Source: an uncultured Oscillospiraceae bacterium (lineage in GTDB: Bacteria; Bacillota; Clostridia; Oscillospirales; Ruminococcaceae). From it: a stretch of 64,000 nucleotides of DNA. The first letter of the stretch is position 1. Each line of letters opens with the position of its first letter. Positions 9,132-18,398 of this stretch are shown here, in pieces. The stretch covers positions 69,020 through 133,019 of the forward strand of contig UQMF01000006.1 in assembly GCA_900542145.1 (NCBI GenBank), read 5' to 3'. A model generated the notes under the pieces. It saw only the letters and a list, made by a program, of their open reading frames with translations. It was not told the DNA's origin and ran no database searches. The translations under genes and the position numbers were made by a program.

Positions 9132-11156
9132 TCACTGCACCCCGAGCATTCTGCGCAGGTCCGCCAGGAATCCCGACGCCATGAGGTCGGTCTTGTGCGT
9201 CACGGGAATCAGCCTTACGGTGTCTGCGTCCGCGGACTGCTCCGCCATTCCTGCCGAAGCAAAGGTATCCAGAGCGATACGCAGCATGCAGTAATTAAGG
9301 TCGGAGCCGCCGTAAATACACAGCTCCTCGGCGGACATCGCGCCGCCGTACTTTCTCAGCAGGTCGTACACCGCCATGAGCGCGTTCCTGTCCGGAATAA
9401 CGCGCGGTGCCAGGCGGCTGTCGCAGCCCTCGCCCCGGGATATCTCCTCGTAGGTGCGCTGTGCGGCGAAGAATCTGTCCTCCCGGAATCCGGAGGGGCG
9501 GATCTCCTGCACCTTCAGCGTGACGGACTTCACGCCACGGAACTCGTTCAGCTCTGCGGCGGCGATGATGTCCACCATGCTCCCCTGCTCCGGGTGGAAC
9601 TTAGCGAACGGAATTCCGAAGCAGAGCGCCTTCAGCTTAACTCCGCCGGAGCGCAGTTCGAAACTGGTGTACCTGCCGTCTTTAAGGGCACGCTTGGATT
9701 CCACCGTGCAGTTCCTCAGCAGGAACACCGGGCGCTGGTTCCCCTCGCCGCATGGCTCCAACTGAGAAAGGCTGTTGAGCGCTTCTTCCGTCAGCCGGTC
9801 ACCGGTTATCTCCATATCGGCGCTGACGGTGTATTCCGGCATTTTCGGGTAGCATTCACGGCAGAATGCATACACCATCTGTCGGAAATCCTCTACTCTG
9901 TCCGCCGGGAGGGAGAATCCGCCGGCTTTCGGGTGTCCGCCGAATTTCGTCAGCACCCGGCTGCACCTGTCGAGCAGCTTGTATATCGAGAATCCGTCAA
10001 TGCCCCGGGCGGAGCCTCTCGCCTCGCCGTTTTCGACGGATATCATCAGCACCGGCTTGCCGTATTTCTCCAGAAGCCTTGCCGCGACGATACCGATAAC
10101 TCCGTGGTGCCAGCCCTCGCCGGAAACCACCAGCACGCGCTCCCTGAGTATTGACGGGTCGCTCTCCAGCTGGCGCGACACGTCCTCCATTATGCGCGCT
10201 TCCTCTGCGCGGCGGTTCTCGTTCATGAGGTTCAGTTCCTCGGAAAGAAGCCCGGCCTGCTCCGGACTGTCTGCCATAAGCAGCTGCACCGCCTTGTCGG
10301 CGGCCGCTATCCTGCCTGCGGCGTTGATCCTCGGGCAGATGGAGAATGCCACCGTGGTGGCGTCAACGCTCTCCGGAGATACCCCGGCGGTGCGCAACAG
10401 ACGGTCGATACCGATGTTCTGGCTCGCGCGGATATCCTCGATACCACGGCGGACGATGTATCTGTTCTCGCCCACAAGCGGCATCACATCGCCGATGGTG
10501 CCCACTGCGGCAAGCTCCGCGTACTGCTCCATGACGAACTCCTCGTCCTCCTCCAGGGCGCAGAGAAGCTTGAGCACCACTCCTGCGCCGCACAGTTCCT
10601 TGAACGGGGAATTGTCGTCCTGCCGGTGAGGGTTCACGCACGCCTCGCATACCGGCAGTTCCTGCGGCGGCTGATGATGGTCGGTTATGACCAGCTGCGC
10701 GCCGCGCTGCCGTATGTATTCTGCCTCCTCCACCGCGGAAACTCCGTTGTCCACGGTGATGATGAGCTCCGTGCCCTGGTCGAGTATCTTCTCCAGCGCC
10801 GGGATATTCATTCCGTATCCCTCGCTGCGGTCGGGTATGTAGTACTCCACCTCCGCACCCATGGCGTCAAGGTATCCGTACAGCATTGCCGTGGAAGTGA
10901 CTCCGTCGCAGTCGTAATCGCCGTAGACGGTGATCTTCTTTCCCTCGTCCAGTGCCTGACGTATCACGTCCACGGTGGATTCCATATCCTTCATCAGCAG
11001 CGGGTCGGAAAGGCTGCTGCACCCGAAGAACTCCCTCGCCCGGTCAAGGGTGGTGATACCGCGGCTGAGCATAACTCCGCCGAGAAGTTCCCCGAACTGC
11101 GCCGTTATTTCATTGTTGACCCCTGCCGGAGCAGGGGAACAAAGCCATTTCTTCAA
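9132..11156 (-). CDS. recJ: Single-stranded-DNA-specific exonuclease RecJ
   Basis: A 5'-3' ssDNA exonuclease of recombination and repair. DHH-family metal motifs are visible: GDYDCDG (79-85) and TDHHQ (158-162). A DHHA1-type region with GGHPKAGG and an OB-like C-terminal part follow. The 674-residue length fits the family. It starts 15 bases after purB and precedes relA, the recJ-relA order common in Firmicutes. The stop is followed by 39 bases before the relA start. Confidence 0.95.
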   Translation of the reverse strand: MKKWLCSPAPAGVNNEITAQFGELLGGVMLSRGITTLDRAREFFGCSSLSDPLLMKDMESTVDVIRQALDEGKKITVYGDYDCDGVTSTAMLYGYLDAMGAEVEYYIPDRSEGYGMNIPALEKILDQGTELIITVDNGVSAVEEAEYIRQRGAQLVITDHHQPPQELPVCEACVNPHRQDDNSPFKELCGAGVVLKLLCALEEDEEFVMEQYAELAAVGTIGDVMPLVGENRYIVRRGIEDIRASQNIGIDRLLRTAGVSPESVDATTVAFSICPRINAAGRIAAADKAVQLLMADSPEQAGLLSEELNLMNENRRAEEARIMEDVSRQLESDPSILRERVLVVSGEGWHHGVIGIVAARLLEKYGKPVLMISVENGEARGSARGIDGFSIYKLLDRCSRVLTKFGGHPKAGGFSLPADRVEDFRQMVYAFCRECYPKMPEYTVSADMEITGDRLTEEALNSLSQLEPCGEGNQRPVFLLRNCTVESKRALKDGRYTSFELRSGGVKLKALCFGIPFAKFHPEQGSMVDIIAAAELNEFRGVKSVTLKVQEIRPSGFREDRFFAAQRTYEEISRGEGCDSRLAPRVIPDRNALMAVYDLLRKYGGAMSAEELCIYGGSDLNYCMLRIALDTFASAGMAEQSADADTVRLIPVTHKTDLMASGFLADLRRMLGVQ

Positions 11157-11171
11157 CTGTATCTGCTCCTG

Positions 11172-12611
11172 TTATACGCTCAGCTCAACATGCTCGCCGA
11201 GAAGCGCCTTGTTCTGTTCGAGTACCGGCCATACGAACTCCTTGAGGAATTCCTCGACCTGCTCGGGCGCGCGGCCTGTGTAGTGAGCCGGTTTGAGTAC
11301 CGCCATGATCTCCTCCTCGGTGATCTTGAAGATGGGGTCGGCTGCGATACGCTTTACGAGGTCGTTCTCGCCGCCCTGCTCCTTGACAACCGCAGCAGCC
11401 GCAATACTGTGCCTGCGGAGTGCCTCGTGCAGTTCCTGACGGTCGCCGCCCTTTTCTACCGCGCGCATCATGATGTTCTCGGTAGCCATGAACGGAAGCT
11501 CGCGCATTACACGCTGCTCAACGACCTTGGGATATACCACCAGACCGTTGGTAATGTTGATCATGATGTTGAGGATCGCGTCAACGCCCAGAAATCCCTC
11601 TGCAACGGAGATACGCTTGTTCGCGCTGTCGTCAAGTGTTCTCTCAAACCACTGGGTGCCGGCGGTGAACGCAGGATTCAGCGTGTCGATCATAACGTAT
11701 CTTGCCAGGGAGGTGATACGCTCCGCGCGCATGGGGTTGCGCTTGTAGGGCATTGCGGAGGAACCGATCTGGTTCTTCTCGAACGGCTCTTCCATCTCCT
11801 TGAAGTTAGCGAGGATACGCAGATCGTTGCTGAACTTGGAGCAGCTCTGTGCGATTCCGCCGAGGGTAGCCAGCACCTGGCTGTCCATCTTTCTGGAGTA
11901 GGTCTGACCGCTGACGGGAACGCATGCGTCGAATCCCATCTCCTCAGCGATGGACTTCTCCAGCGCCTTTATCTTCGCGCTGTCGCCCTTGAAAAGCTCC
12001 ACGAAGCTTGCCTGGGTGCCGGTGGTACCCTTCTGACCGAGAAGCTTGAGGTGGGAAATACGGTACTCCACTTCCTCAAGGTCCATCATCAGTTCGTTTA
12101 TCCACAGAGTGGCACGCTTGCCGACGGTGGTCAGCTGCGCCGGCTGGAGGTGTGTGTAGGCAAGGCAGGGCTGATCCTTGTGCTCGTTTGCGAAGCCTGC
12201 GAGGTTGTTGATGACGTTGAGCAGCTTCTTCTTGACCAGCAGCAGCGCGTCGCGCATAACGATGACGTCGGTGTTGTCGCCCACATAGCAGGAGGTAGCC
12301 CCCAGATGGATTATGCCCTTCGCCTTGGGGCACTGCTGTCCGTATGCGTAAACGTGGGACATTACGTCGTGGCGCACCAGCTTCTCACGCTCTTCAGCCA
12401 CGTCGTAGTTGATGTCGTTGATGTGGGACTCAAGCTCATCTACCTGCTCCTGGGTAACGGGCAGACCCAGCTTCATCTCGCCCCTTGCGAGAGCGACCCA
12501 CAGGCGGCGCCATGTGGAAAACTTCTTGTCCGCAGAGAAGATGTACTGCATCTCCTTGCTCGCATAGCGTGTGCAGAACGGGCTTTCGTAGGTGGAATAA
12601 TCTCTTGACAT
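11172..12611 (-). CDS. purB: Adenylosuccinate lyase
   Basis: Catalyses two fumarate-releasing steps of purine synthesis, SAICAR to AICAR and adenylosuccinate to AMP. The fumarase/aspartase signature SSAMPYKRNPMRAE is clear, and TTGTQASF is the second conserved stretch. At 479 residues it is longer than the B. subtilis-type enzyme (about 430). With this signature it resembles the long form also found in animals. It has an AAGGAG site and its own promoter and leads the operon continuing into recJ and relA. Confidence 0.95.
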   Translation of the reverse strand: MSRDYSTYESPFCTRYASKEMQYIFSADKKFSTWRRLWVALARGEMKLGLPVTQEQVDELESHINDINYDVAEEREKLVRHDVMSHVYAYGQQCPKAKGIIHLGATSCYVGDNTDVIVMRDALLLVKKKLLNVINNLAGFANEHKDQPCLAYTHLQPAQLTTVGKRATLWINELMMDLEEVEYRISHLKLLGQKGTTGTQASFVELFKGDSAKIKALEKSIAEEMGFDACVPVSGQTYSRKMDSQVLATLGGIAQSCSKFSNDLRILANFKEMEEPFEKNQIGSSAMPYKRNPMRAERITSLARYVMIDTLNPAFTAGTQWFERTLDDSANKRISVAEGFLGVDAILNIMINITNGLVVYPKVVEQRVMRELPFMATENIMMRAVEKGGDRQELHEALRRHSIAAAAVVKEQGGENDLVKRIAADPIFKITEEEIMAVLKPAHYTGRAPEQVEEFLKEFVWPVLEQNKALLGEHVELSV

Positions 12612-12659
12612 AGTTGTATCTCCTTAGCTGTTTGGATTTAGTACTAAATATACACTTTT

Positions 12660-12688
12660 ATTTTATCACAAAACGTCGATTTATACAA
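12660..12688 (-). promoter_or_regulatory. Promoter of the purB-recJ-relA operon
   Basis: Read on the minus strand, TTGTAT (12683-12688) and TAAAAT (12660-12665) are separated by 17 bp, about 50 bases before the purB start. I see no purine riboswitch in the short leader. Confidence 0.65.
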
Positions 12689-12851
12689 GTGTTTTTTTGC
12701 AATTAGAGCAAGGATTCTGCGGAAATATACGCACGAATGAATCCTGCCTGTCGGCGCATAATATTTTCATCGGAATATGTTCCGCAGCCACGCGCCTTGT
12801 TGATATTGCACAAATACACAAGATAATTGCTCCGATTTTTTGTCTATTCAG

Positions 12852-12870
12852 TACCTTGCAAAGCAAAATA
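12852..12870 (+). promoter_or_regulatory. Operator-like palindrome 1 over the padR -35 box
   Basis: TACCTTG-N5-CAAAATA, an inverted repeat with a 5-bp spacer, overlaps the -35 hexamer and the start of the promoter spacer. The same pattern recurs twice just before the padR start, as expected for autoregulation. Confidence 0.6.
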
Positions 12871-12884
12871 CCTTGTGGTATAAT
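12856..12884 (+). promoter_or_regulatory. Promoter of the padR-DUF1700-DUF4097 operon
   Basis: TTGCAA at 12856-12861 and TATAAT at 12879-12884 are separated by 17 bp. The -35 box lies inside operator-like palindrome 1, so a bound repressor would block RNA polymerase. The rest of the purB-padR gap (12689-12850) shows no other feature. Confidence 0.75.
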
Positions 12885-12931
12885 TAGACCATGGAACCGG
12901 AAAATCGATGTTCCGATTTTTTAGAACAGGC

Positions 12932-12968
12932 TACCTTGCAAGACAAAGTACCTTGAAAGGCAAGGATA
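12932..12968 (+). promoter_or_regulatory. Overlapping operator-like palindromes 2 and 3
   Basis: TACCTTG-N5-CAAAGTA at 12932-12950 and TACCTTG-N5-CAAGGAT at 12949-12967 overlap by two bases. They end three bases before the padR Shine-Dalgarno sequence. Same half-sites and spacing as the palindrome on the promoter. Confidence 0.6.
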
Positions 12969-12981
12969 CCGGAGGTGAAAA

Positions 12982-13302
12982 ATGAACTCTCAGCTGAAAC
13001 GTGGAACACTGGAGCTGTGTGTTCTTTCAATACTATGCGACAGCGACTGCTACGGCTACGAACTGGTGAACAGGATATCCGGCTGTATGCAGATGACGGA
13101 AGGGACGATATATCCGCTGATGAAGCGCCTGAAGGACAACGGGCTGATAGATTCCTACATAGTGGAATCGCAGGAGGGTCCGCCGCGTAAGTATTACAGG
13201 ATAACCGACAGCGGACGGGCGGAAAAGGACACGCTCCTGAAAGAATGGTTTGAGTTTGTAGACAGCATTAATGCGCTGCTGAAAGGGGAACAGACAGAAT
13301 GA
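12982..13302 (+). CDS. PadR family transcriptional regulator
   Basis: A 106-residue winged-helix regulator of the short PadR type. It shows the family pattern: an N-terminal LKRGTLELCVLSIL helix, YGYELVNRI, then GTIYPLMKRL recognition and wing (PPRKYYRIT). GGAGGTG lies 6 bases before the ATG. Its stop overlaps the next start (ATGA). PadR-DUF1700-DUF4097 is a recurrent envelope-associated cassette in Firmicutes in which the regulator usually represses its own operon. Three palindromes upstream fit that. Confidence 0.9.
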   Translation: MNSQLKRGTLELCVLSILCDSDCYGYELVNRISGCMQMTEGTIYPLMKRLKDNGLIDSYIVESQEGPPRKYYRITDSGRAEKDTLLKEWFEFVDSINALLKGEQTE

Positions 13303-14315
13303 TCGCAAAAAACAAGGGAGATTTCCTGTACCAGCTTCACCACGAACTGCACAGGATAGGCATTGACAACGATGAAGAGATCTTTGCGGACTTTGAGGAG
13401 CACTTCAAGGAAAGCCAGGAGGCAGGCATGTCCGAAGAGGAAACCTGCGAAAAGCTCGGCGACGTAAAGGAGATCGCCCGGAACTACCTGGATATACCCA
13501 GCACCCGGCTGAACTCCATCGTGGCGGACGCGGTGGCAAACCAGCGTGTTTCGCTGACGAAGCCCGGCGAGAAGCTCCCGGCGGACCTTTCGCTGGTGGA
13601 GCAGGATAAGGCGGATCCCGCACCGGAACAGCCTGCAATCCGGGAATACACCCCGGAGCACATCGCCCAGGAGCCGGAAACTCCGCAGTCGGCAGTACCG
13701 AAGATAGACCTCAACAAGGACGCCGCCCGGGAGTTCACACCCGAGCACATAGCCACCGAGCCGGAAGCGCCGGGCGCTCCCCGGGAATTCACCCCGAACC
13801 ACATTGCTCCGGAGCAGCCTGCGCCGAACTCCGGCAGCCGGGATACGCGCTACCAGTACCGCACAGGCAGCGCCCCGAAACAGGACAGCAGCGAGGCTTT
13901 CTCCAGCGTTCACCGCTGCGAAATGCCGCAGCAGAACGATATCCCCAAGGCAGGAAAGTACGCGGACAAGGGCGGATTCAAGTTCACCGACATCAAGGGA
14001 CTGAAGCCGAACGTCAATGTCGGCAGGCTGATAGGCTGTATCATGCTGGACCTGTTCCTGTGGTCGTGGCTTATCCCGATGGTGGTGTCGATAATATTCG
14101 GCGTATGCGTCAGCGGTTCTGTCGGGCTTGTAGTAGGCGGATTCGCGCAGCTGGGCAACGGCTACTTCCACGTCATCAGCAGGATACTGCTGTGCTGCGG
14201 AATGGCAAGCGCCGGCGTGATAGTCGCATGTATCGGCTTCGGGCTGTGCAAGGCGGTATTCCACTGGATAAAGAGCATTGTAATAAGCCACATCAAGGCT
14301 GTTTACGACCTGTAA
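13299..14315 (+). CDS. DUF1700 (HAAS-domain) membrane protein
   Basis: Residues 1-65 form the helical DUF1700/HAAS domain (FLYQLHHELHRIGI, then EEETCEKLGDVKEIARNYL). A Pro/Glu-rich linker holds three copies of RE(Y/F)TP(E/N)HIA at about 115, 144 and 162. Three hydrophobic segments near 244-330 should cross the membrane. The gene overlaps padR by 4 bases. In such cassettes the HAAS protein is thought to work with the PadR regulator and the DUF4097 proteins, but its role is unknown. The linker repeats are unusual. Confidence 0.8.
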   Translation: MIAKNKGDFLYQLHHELHRIGIDNDEEIFADFEEHFKESQEAGMSEEETCEKLGDVKEIARNYLDIPSTRLNSIVADAVANQRVSLTKPGEKLPADLSLVEQDKADPAPEQPAIREYTPEHIAQEPETPQSAVPKIDLNKDAAREFTPEHIATEPEAPGAPREFTPNHIAPEQPAPNSGSRDTRYQYRTGSAPKQDSSEAFSSVHRCEMPQQNDIPKAGKYADKGGFKFTDIKGLKPNVNVGRLIGCIMLDLFLWSWLIPMVVSIIFGVCVSGSVGLVVGGFAQLGNGYFHVISRILLCCGMASAGVIVACIGFGLCKAVFHWIKSIVISHIKAVYDL

Positions 14316-14328
14316 GGAGGGCGGCAGA

Positions 14329-15321
14329 ATGAAAGTATTACTGAGAATATTCATACCGCTTGGTATCCTGTCGTTCATCGCATTCGGTATCTCAATTCCG
14401 ATACTCGGCACCAACGGCGACTGGGACGACAGCTATACGGTGAGCGATTTCATGGAACTGACTGATCCCTTTAACAGCATTGACATCGACGTGGGCGCAT
14501 ACGACTGCACCGTGAAGCCCTACTCCGGCTCGACCGTGAAAATCACCGTCACCGGGGATACCACCCACAACATCAGGGCAAAGATATCCGGCGATACGCT
14601 CTCGGTGTATCATTCCGGCTGGAAATTCGGCTGGTTACGGGGATTCGACATCTTCTCCTGGACAAGTAGCATAAAAGTAGAGGTTCTGGTCCCGGAGCAG
14701 CAGTATGAATCCCTGACGGTATACACCGGAGCAGGAAACGCAGTGATAAAGGATATTACAGCAAAGCAGGTCGATCTCGGCGTGGGAGCAGGCAAGCTGG
14801 AATACACTCAGCCCGATATCGTTACCGATGAACTCCGCATTGACGTATCCGCCGGAAAGCTCATTGCCAAGAACGCCGCTACCAAAAATTATTCCATCGA
14901 CGTCAGCGCAGGCGCGGCAGAGGTTTACGGGCTGACAGGAGCAGGAAGCATAGACGTTTCCGCAGGCTCCGCCAAGGTATATCTCGAGGAACTTAACGGC
15001 GACTGCGGCATAGACGTCAGCGCGGGCAGCGTGACATTCGGTATCCCGGAATACTCTTCCGCAGCGATAAATTGCAGCAAGAGCGCTGGTTCCATCAACT
15101 TATCCGCATTCGGACTTAACAGAAACGCAAATGACGATGAAGTTGTTACATTCAACGGCGGCAAGTACAATATCAATGCAGACGTATCCGCCGGCAGTAT
15201 AAGAATAACAAACGCAAACCAGGAATCCACCGGCGAAATCACCACCGCTACCTATGCCGCAGCAAGCGACTGCGAAGAGACGTTTATCGACACAACATAC
15301 AGCACATCCGAAGCTGCGTGA
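14329..15321 (+). CDS. DUF4097 family protein, membrane anchored
   Basis: A 330-residue protein with an N-terminal membrane anchor (1-25) followed by a repetitive beta region: runs of IDVSAG..., each about 20 residues, like the rungs of the DUF4097 beta-solenoid. It starts 13 bases after the DUF1700 gene with GGAGGG ahead. DUF4097 proteins are adhesin- or envelope-like with no known enzyme activity. The segment SAGAAEVYG...SAGSAKVYL shows the repeat well. Probably extracytoplasmic. Confidence 0.82.
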   Translation: MKVLLRIFIPLGILSFIAFGISIPILGTNGDWDDSYTVSDFMELTDPFNSIDIDVGAYDCTVKPYSGSTVKITVTGDTTHNIRAKISGDTLSVYHSGWKFGWLRGFDIFSWTSSIKVEVLVPEQQYESLTVYTGAGNAVIKDITAKQVDLGVGAGKLEYTQPDIVTDELRIDVSAGKLIAKNAATKNYSIDVSAGAAEVYGLTGAGSIDVSAGSAKVYLEELNGDCGIDVSAGSVTFGIPEYSSAAINCSKSAGSINLSAFGLNRNANDDEVVTFNGGKYNINADVSAGSIRITNANQESTGEITTATYAAASDCEETFIDTTYSTSEAA

Positions 15322-15356
15322 AAATAACCATAACAGATTCTGAAAGGAGTATCATC

Positions 15357-16244
15357 ATGGCAGACAAGCAGACCTACACATTTTCCAACGAGATAGACAC
15401 AGTAGAAGTCAGCTCCCTGGGCGCGAAAATAATCGTTATCCCCCAGGAGCGCGAGGATATCTACGTTGAATACGACAACCCGAAGAACACGCCGGAATTC
15501 TGCGCCGTGCTCTCCGGCAAGACCCTCACCCTCAAGGAGAGCTTCAGCTTCAGCATATTCGGCAGCAAGCCGGCGGAGGGCTACACCATCACCGTATTCC
15601 TCCCCCTCAGGACCTTTGAGAACATCAGGATAAAGACCGCCAGCGGCGGCGTGGAGGTCGGCGAGGTTTCCGCCGAGAATTTCACCCTCAATACCGCCAG
15701 CGGAAACATCAACATCAACGCTTTCTTCAATAACGTGAAGCTCCAGTCCGCCAGCGGAAATATCACACTGACGAATCCCCTGGCAAATAACCGGGACGTG
15801 GTTTCCCTCGACAAGGAAGGGACACCGGTTTATACCGCGCAGTCCCTCAGCGTATGCACGGTCAGCGGCAACGCCGCCGTATCCGGCTACCGCACCGAGC
15901 TTTTCACCGTGCACTCCGTATCCGGTAAGACCGCCATTGACGGTATCTCCGGCAGAGGACAGGTGTCCGTCACCAGCGGCAGCGTAGATATTTCCTATGC
16001 CGAATGGAACAACGATCTCAGCGTCAGCCTTATCAGCGGAAACGTAAAGGTGACACTCCCCGAGAACTCCGGAATTGCGCTGACCGTAAACGGAGTTTCC
16101 GGCTCAGTGCGCACTGACCTGGGTCAGGCAAAGGGCAGCTTCATGAACCTTGGAAAGGGAACCAGCGGCGATTTTGGCGGCGAAAACAAGCACAAGCTCG
16201 ACGCTTCCCTTACCAGCGGAATGGTTACCGTTGCCCAGGCATAA
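15357..16244 (+). CDS. DUF4097 family protein, no anchor
   Basis: A second DUF4097-type beta-solenoid protein of 295 residues, with repeated TASGG, TASGN, SASGN and VSGN turns. The frame is open from 15318, but AAAGGAG lies 7 bases before the ATG at 15357, which is chosen. Unlike its upstream neighbour it has no signal peptide or membrane segment, so the pair may act on opposite faces of the membrane. It is the last gene of the padR operon. Confidence 0.8.
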   Translation: MADKQTYTFSNEIDTVEVSSLGAKIIVIPQEREDIYVEYDNPKNTPEFCAVLSGKTLTLKESFSFSIFGSKPAEGYTITVFLPLRTFENIRIKTASGGVEVGEVSAENFTLNTASGNININAFFNNVKLQSASGNITLTNPLANNRDVVSLDKEGTPVYTAQSLSVCTVSGNAAVSGYRTELFTVHSVSGKTAIDGISGRGQVSVTSGSVDISYAEWNNDLSVSLISGNVKVTLPENSGIALTVNGVSGSVRTDLGQAKGSFMNLGKGTSGDFGGENKHKLDASLTSGMVTVAQA

Positions 16245-16355
16245 TTCAGCTTTCTCCTTTCCCCTTAAATATGTGCCGCCGTGTTGCTGCGGCGGCGCAG
16301 GGAAAATAATTCTTCACGGATAGTCCGCCACAGGCTTGAAACTGAAGATATGATA

Positions 16356-16396
16356 ATCCCCCCGGTCACTGTGATGACGACAGTTTCCGGGGGGAT
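16356..16396. terminator. Bidirectional terminator between padR operon and glmU operon
   Basis: ATCCCCCCGG (16356-16365) pairs with 16387-16396. An inner ACTGT/ACAGT pair extends the stem. It sits between convergent operons, and the rest of the gap shows nothing else. Confidence 0.65.
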
Positions 16397-16439
16397 ATTT
16401 GATTATGGGAACCTTTTCACTCAAACGAGGGAGTAAACC

Positions 16440-16961
16440 TTATACAAAAACGTCGATCTGCACGCCGGACATCACCTTCAGCGCCCTCTTGTGCGCTTCG
16501 GGATCGGCGGCTGCGCACGCGGCAGGATCCACGCACACCCGGCTCTCCGGCAATGCCGCCCTGGCAATAACCGCATTGGATATCACGCAGATATCCGTTA
16601 CCAGACCGCACAGCTCGACCTCCTCCGGGGAGAGCCTTTTCAGCAGGTCCGCAAGTTCCAGCGAGCCGAACGCCGGCTTCTCGATGATGATATCCTCCGG
16701 GCGGACCGCCTGCGCCACTCCGCCGTAAAGTCCGTGACCCGGCGTGCCCTTGATACAGTGCGGTATCGGGAGCTTTCTGCCCTCGGCAGTGCTGAGATAA
16801 TCCTCGCCGTGGGTGTCCAGCGTGAACACCACCTGTCCGCTATTCCGGCGGCAATCCTCTATCTTGCCGAGGATCACCGGCTCCAGCTTCTCCGCCCCCG
16901 GGAATCCCAGGGCGCCGCTCACGAAATCCACCTGATAATCTACTACGACCAGTGCTTTCAT
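16440..16961 (-). CDS. Isochorismatase-family cysteine hydrolase (nicotinamidase-like)
   Basis: A 173-residue cysteine hydrolase. Visible landmarks are the catalytic Asp in VVVDYQVDFV (residues 6-15), KPAFGS with the lysine, and CGLVTDICVISNA with the nucleophilic Cys in the DICV turn. Nicotinamidase is plausible because pncB is in the window and would use nicotinate, but other amides are possible. It starts 6 bases after the glmU stop and is cotranscribed with it. Confidence 0.82.
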   Translation of the reverse strand: MKALVVVDYQVDFVSGALGFPGAEKLEPVILGKIEDCRRNSGQVVFTLDTHGEDYLSTAEGRKLPIPHCIKGTPGHGLYGGVAQAVRPEDIIIEKPAFGSLELADLLKRLSPEEVELCGLVTDICVISNAVIARAALPESRVCVDPAACAAADPEAHKRALKVMSGVQIDVFV

Positions 16962-16967
16962 ACTACC

Positions 16968-18332
16968 TCACTTTTTCTTGCGCAGGGCGTTCTTGCCCCA
17001 GTTCTCTATAACGCGCACCTGACCGCGCTCCACCGCGAGGGAATTCGCAGGAACATTCTTCGTGATGGTGGAGCCTGCGGCAGTAGTCGCATTCTCCCCC
17101 ACCTCCACCGGGGCGATGAGATTCGTGTTGCACCCGATGAACGCGTGATCGCCTATCTTCGTGCGGAACTTGTTTATTCCGTCGTAGTTCGCGGTGACGC
17201 AGCCGCAGCCGAAATTAACTCCCCTGCCAACGTCGCTGTCGCCGACGTATGTAAGATGAGCCACCGCGGTATTCACGCCGATGTCGCTGTTCTTTATCTC
17301 AACGAAATCGCCTATCTTGACGCCCTCGCGAATCGTGGTTCCAGGGCGCAGCTGTGCGAACGGACCTATCTTGACGCTGTTCTCCACAGTGGAATCATAC
17401 GCCTGGACGTTGTTCAGCTGCACGTTGTCGCCGATGGTGCAGTTCTCGATGTGGGAATTTGCGCCGATTGTGCAGCCCTTTCCGATGGTGGTATTCCCGA
17501 GTATAGTCGTGTTTGGGAGTATCGTGGTGTCGCAGCCTATCTTCACGTCAGTACCGATGATTATGCCGTCCAGCGTGATGAAGCTTACGCCCTCGTCCAT
17601 AAGCCGGCTCAGCTTGCGAAGTCTTGCCAGCTGGTTAAGCTCCAGCAGCGCGCCCCGGGTATTCGCCCCCAGCACGATATCCGGATTTGCGGACTTGTAC
17701 GCCGTGCGGCGCTCCATCATCTCCACGCAGTCGGTGAGGTAGTACTCCCCGGCGGCGTTGTTGGTGGAGAGCTTCGGGAGAGTTTCCAGGAGCTTCTGTG
17801 CGCTGAACCAGTATGCGCCGCTGTTCACCTCGCATATTCCGGCTTCCTCCGGGGAACAATCCTTCTGTTCGCGTATTGCGGAGAAATCCCCGTTCCTGCG
17901 GATTATCCTGCCGTAGCCCTGCGGCTCGTCTATCTCGGCGGTGATGACCGTGACCTCGCTGCCGGTGCTGTTATGCAGCTCCAGGGAAGCCCTCAGCGTA
18001 TCCGCGTCGATGAACGGAGCGTCGCCATTGAGCACGCAGACCGCGTCACAGCGCCGGATAACTTCCTCGGCGGACTTCACCGCGTCCCCGGTTCCCTTCT
18101 GCTGCGCCTGGTGGCATATCGTCACTTTTCCGCCCCTGGACTTCACATACCCGGCTGTAAGCTCTGCGCCGAAGCCCGTAACGACGGATACCTCGTCGAA
18201 GCCGAACTTCTCCGCTGAATCCAGCACCCAGCCAAGCATAGGCTTGCACAGCACCTCTGCCAGCACCTTGGGACGCTCGGACTTCATGCGCTTTCCAGCG
18301 CCGCCTGCGAGAATGATACATGATGTTTTCAT
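16968..18332 (-). CDS. glmU: Bifunctional UDP-GlcNAc pyrophosphorylase / GlcN-1-P acetyltransferase
   Basis: Makes UDP-GlcNAc for peptidoglycan in two steps. The N-terminal uridylyltransferase has LAGGAGKRMKSERPKVL (8-24). The C-terminal left-handed beta-helix acetyltransferase shows hexapeptide repeats (TILGNTTIGKGCTIG, LRPGTTIREGVKIGDF). The frame is open to 18359, but AAGGAG sits upstream of the ATG at 18332 and the family motif begins at once, giving 454 residues. It heads a two-gene operon with the cysteine hydrolase. Confidence 0.95.
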   Translation of the reverse strand: MKTSCIILAGGAGKRMKSERPKVLAEVLCKPMLGWVLDSAEKFGFDEVSVVTGFGAELTAGYVKSRGGKVTICHQAQQKGTGDAVKSAEEVIRRCDAVCVLNGDAPFIDADTLRASLELHNSTGSEVTVITAEIDEPQGYGRIIRRNGDFSAIREQKDCSPEEAGICEVNSGAYWFSAQKLLETLPKLSTNNAAGEYYLTDCVEMMERRTAYKSANPDIVLGANTRGALLELNQLARLRKLSRLMDEGVSFITLDGIIIGTDVKIGCDTTILPNTTILGNTTIGKGCTIGANSHIENCTIGDNVQLNNVQAYDSTVENSVKIGPFAQLRPGTTIREGVKIGDFVEIKNSDIGVNTAVAHLTYVGDSDVGRGVNFGCGCVTANYDGINKFRTKIGDHAFIGCNTNLIAPVEVGENATTAAGSTITKNVPANSLAVERGQVRVIENWGKNALRKKK

Positions 18333-18398
18333 CAAAAACAGCTCCTTTTTTTGGGCCATTCCGCCCGTATATTTATCCCCGGAAAGGGGTGATTATCT

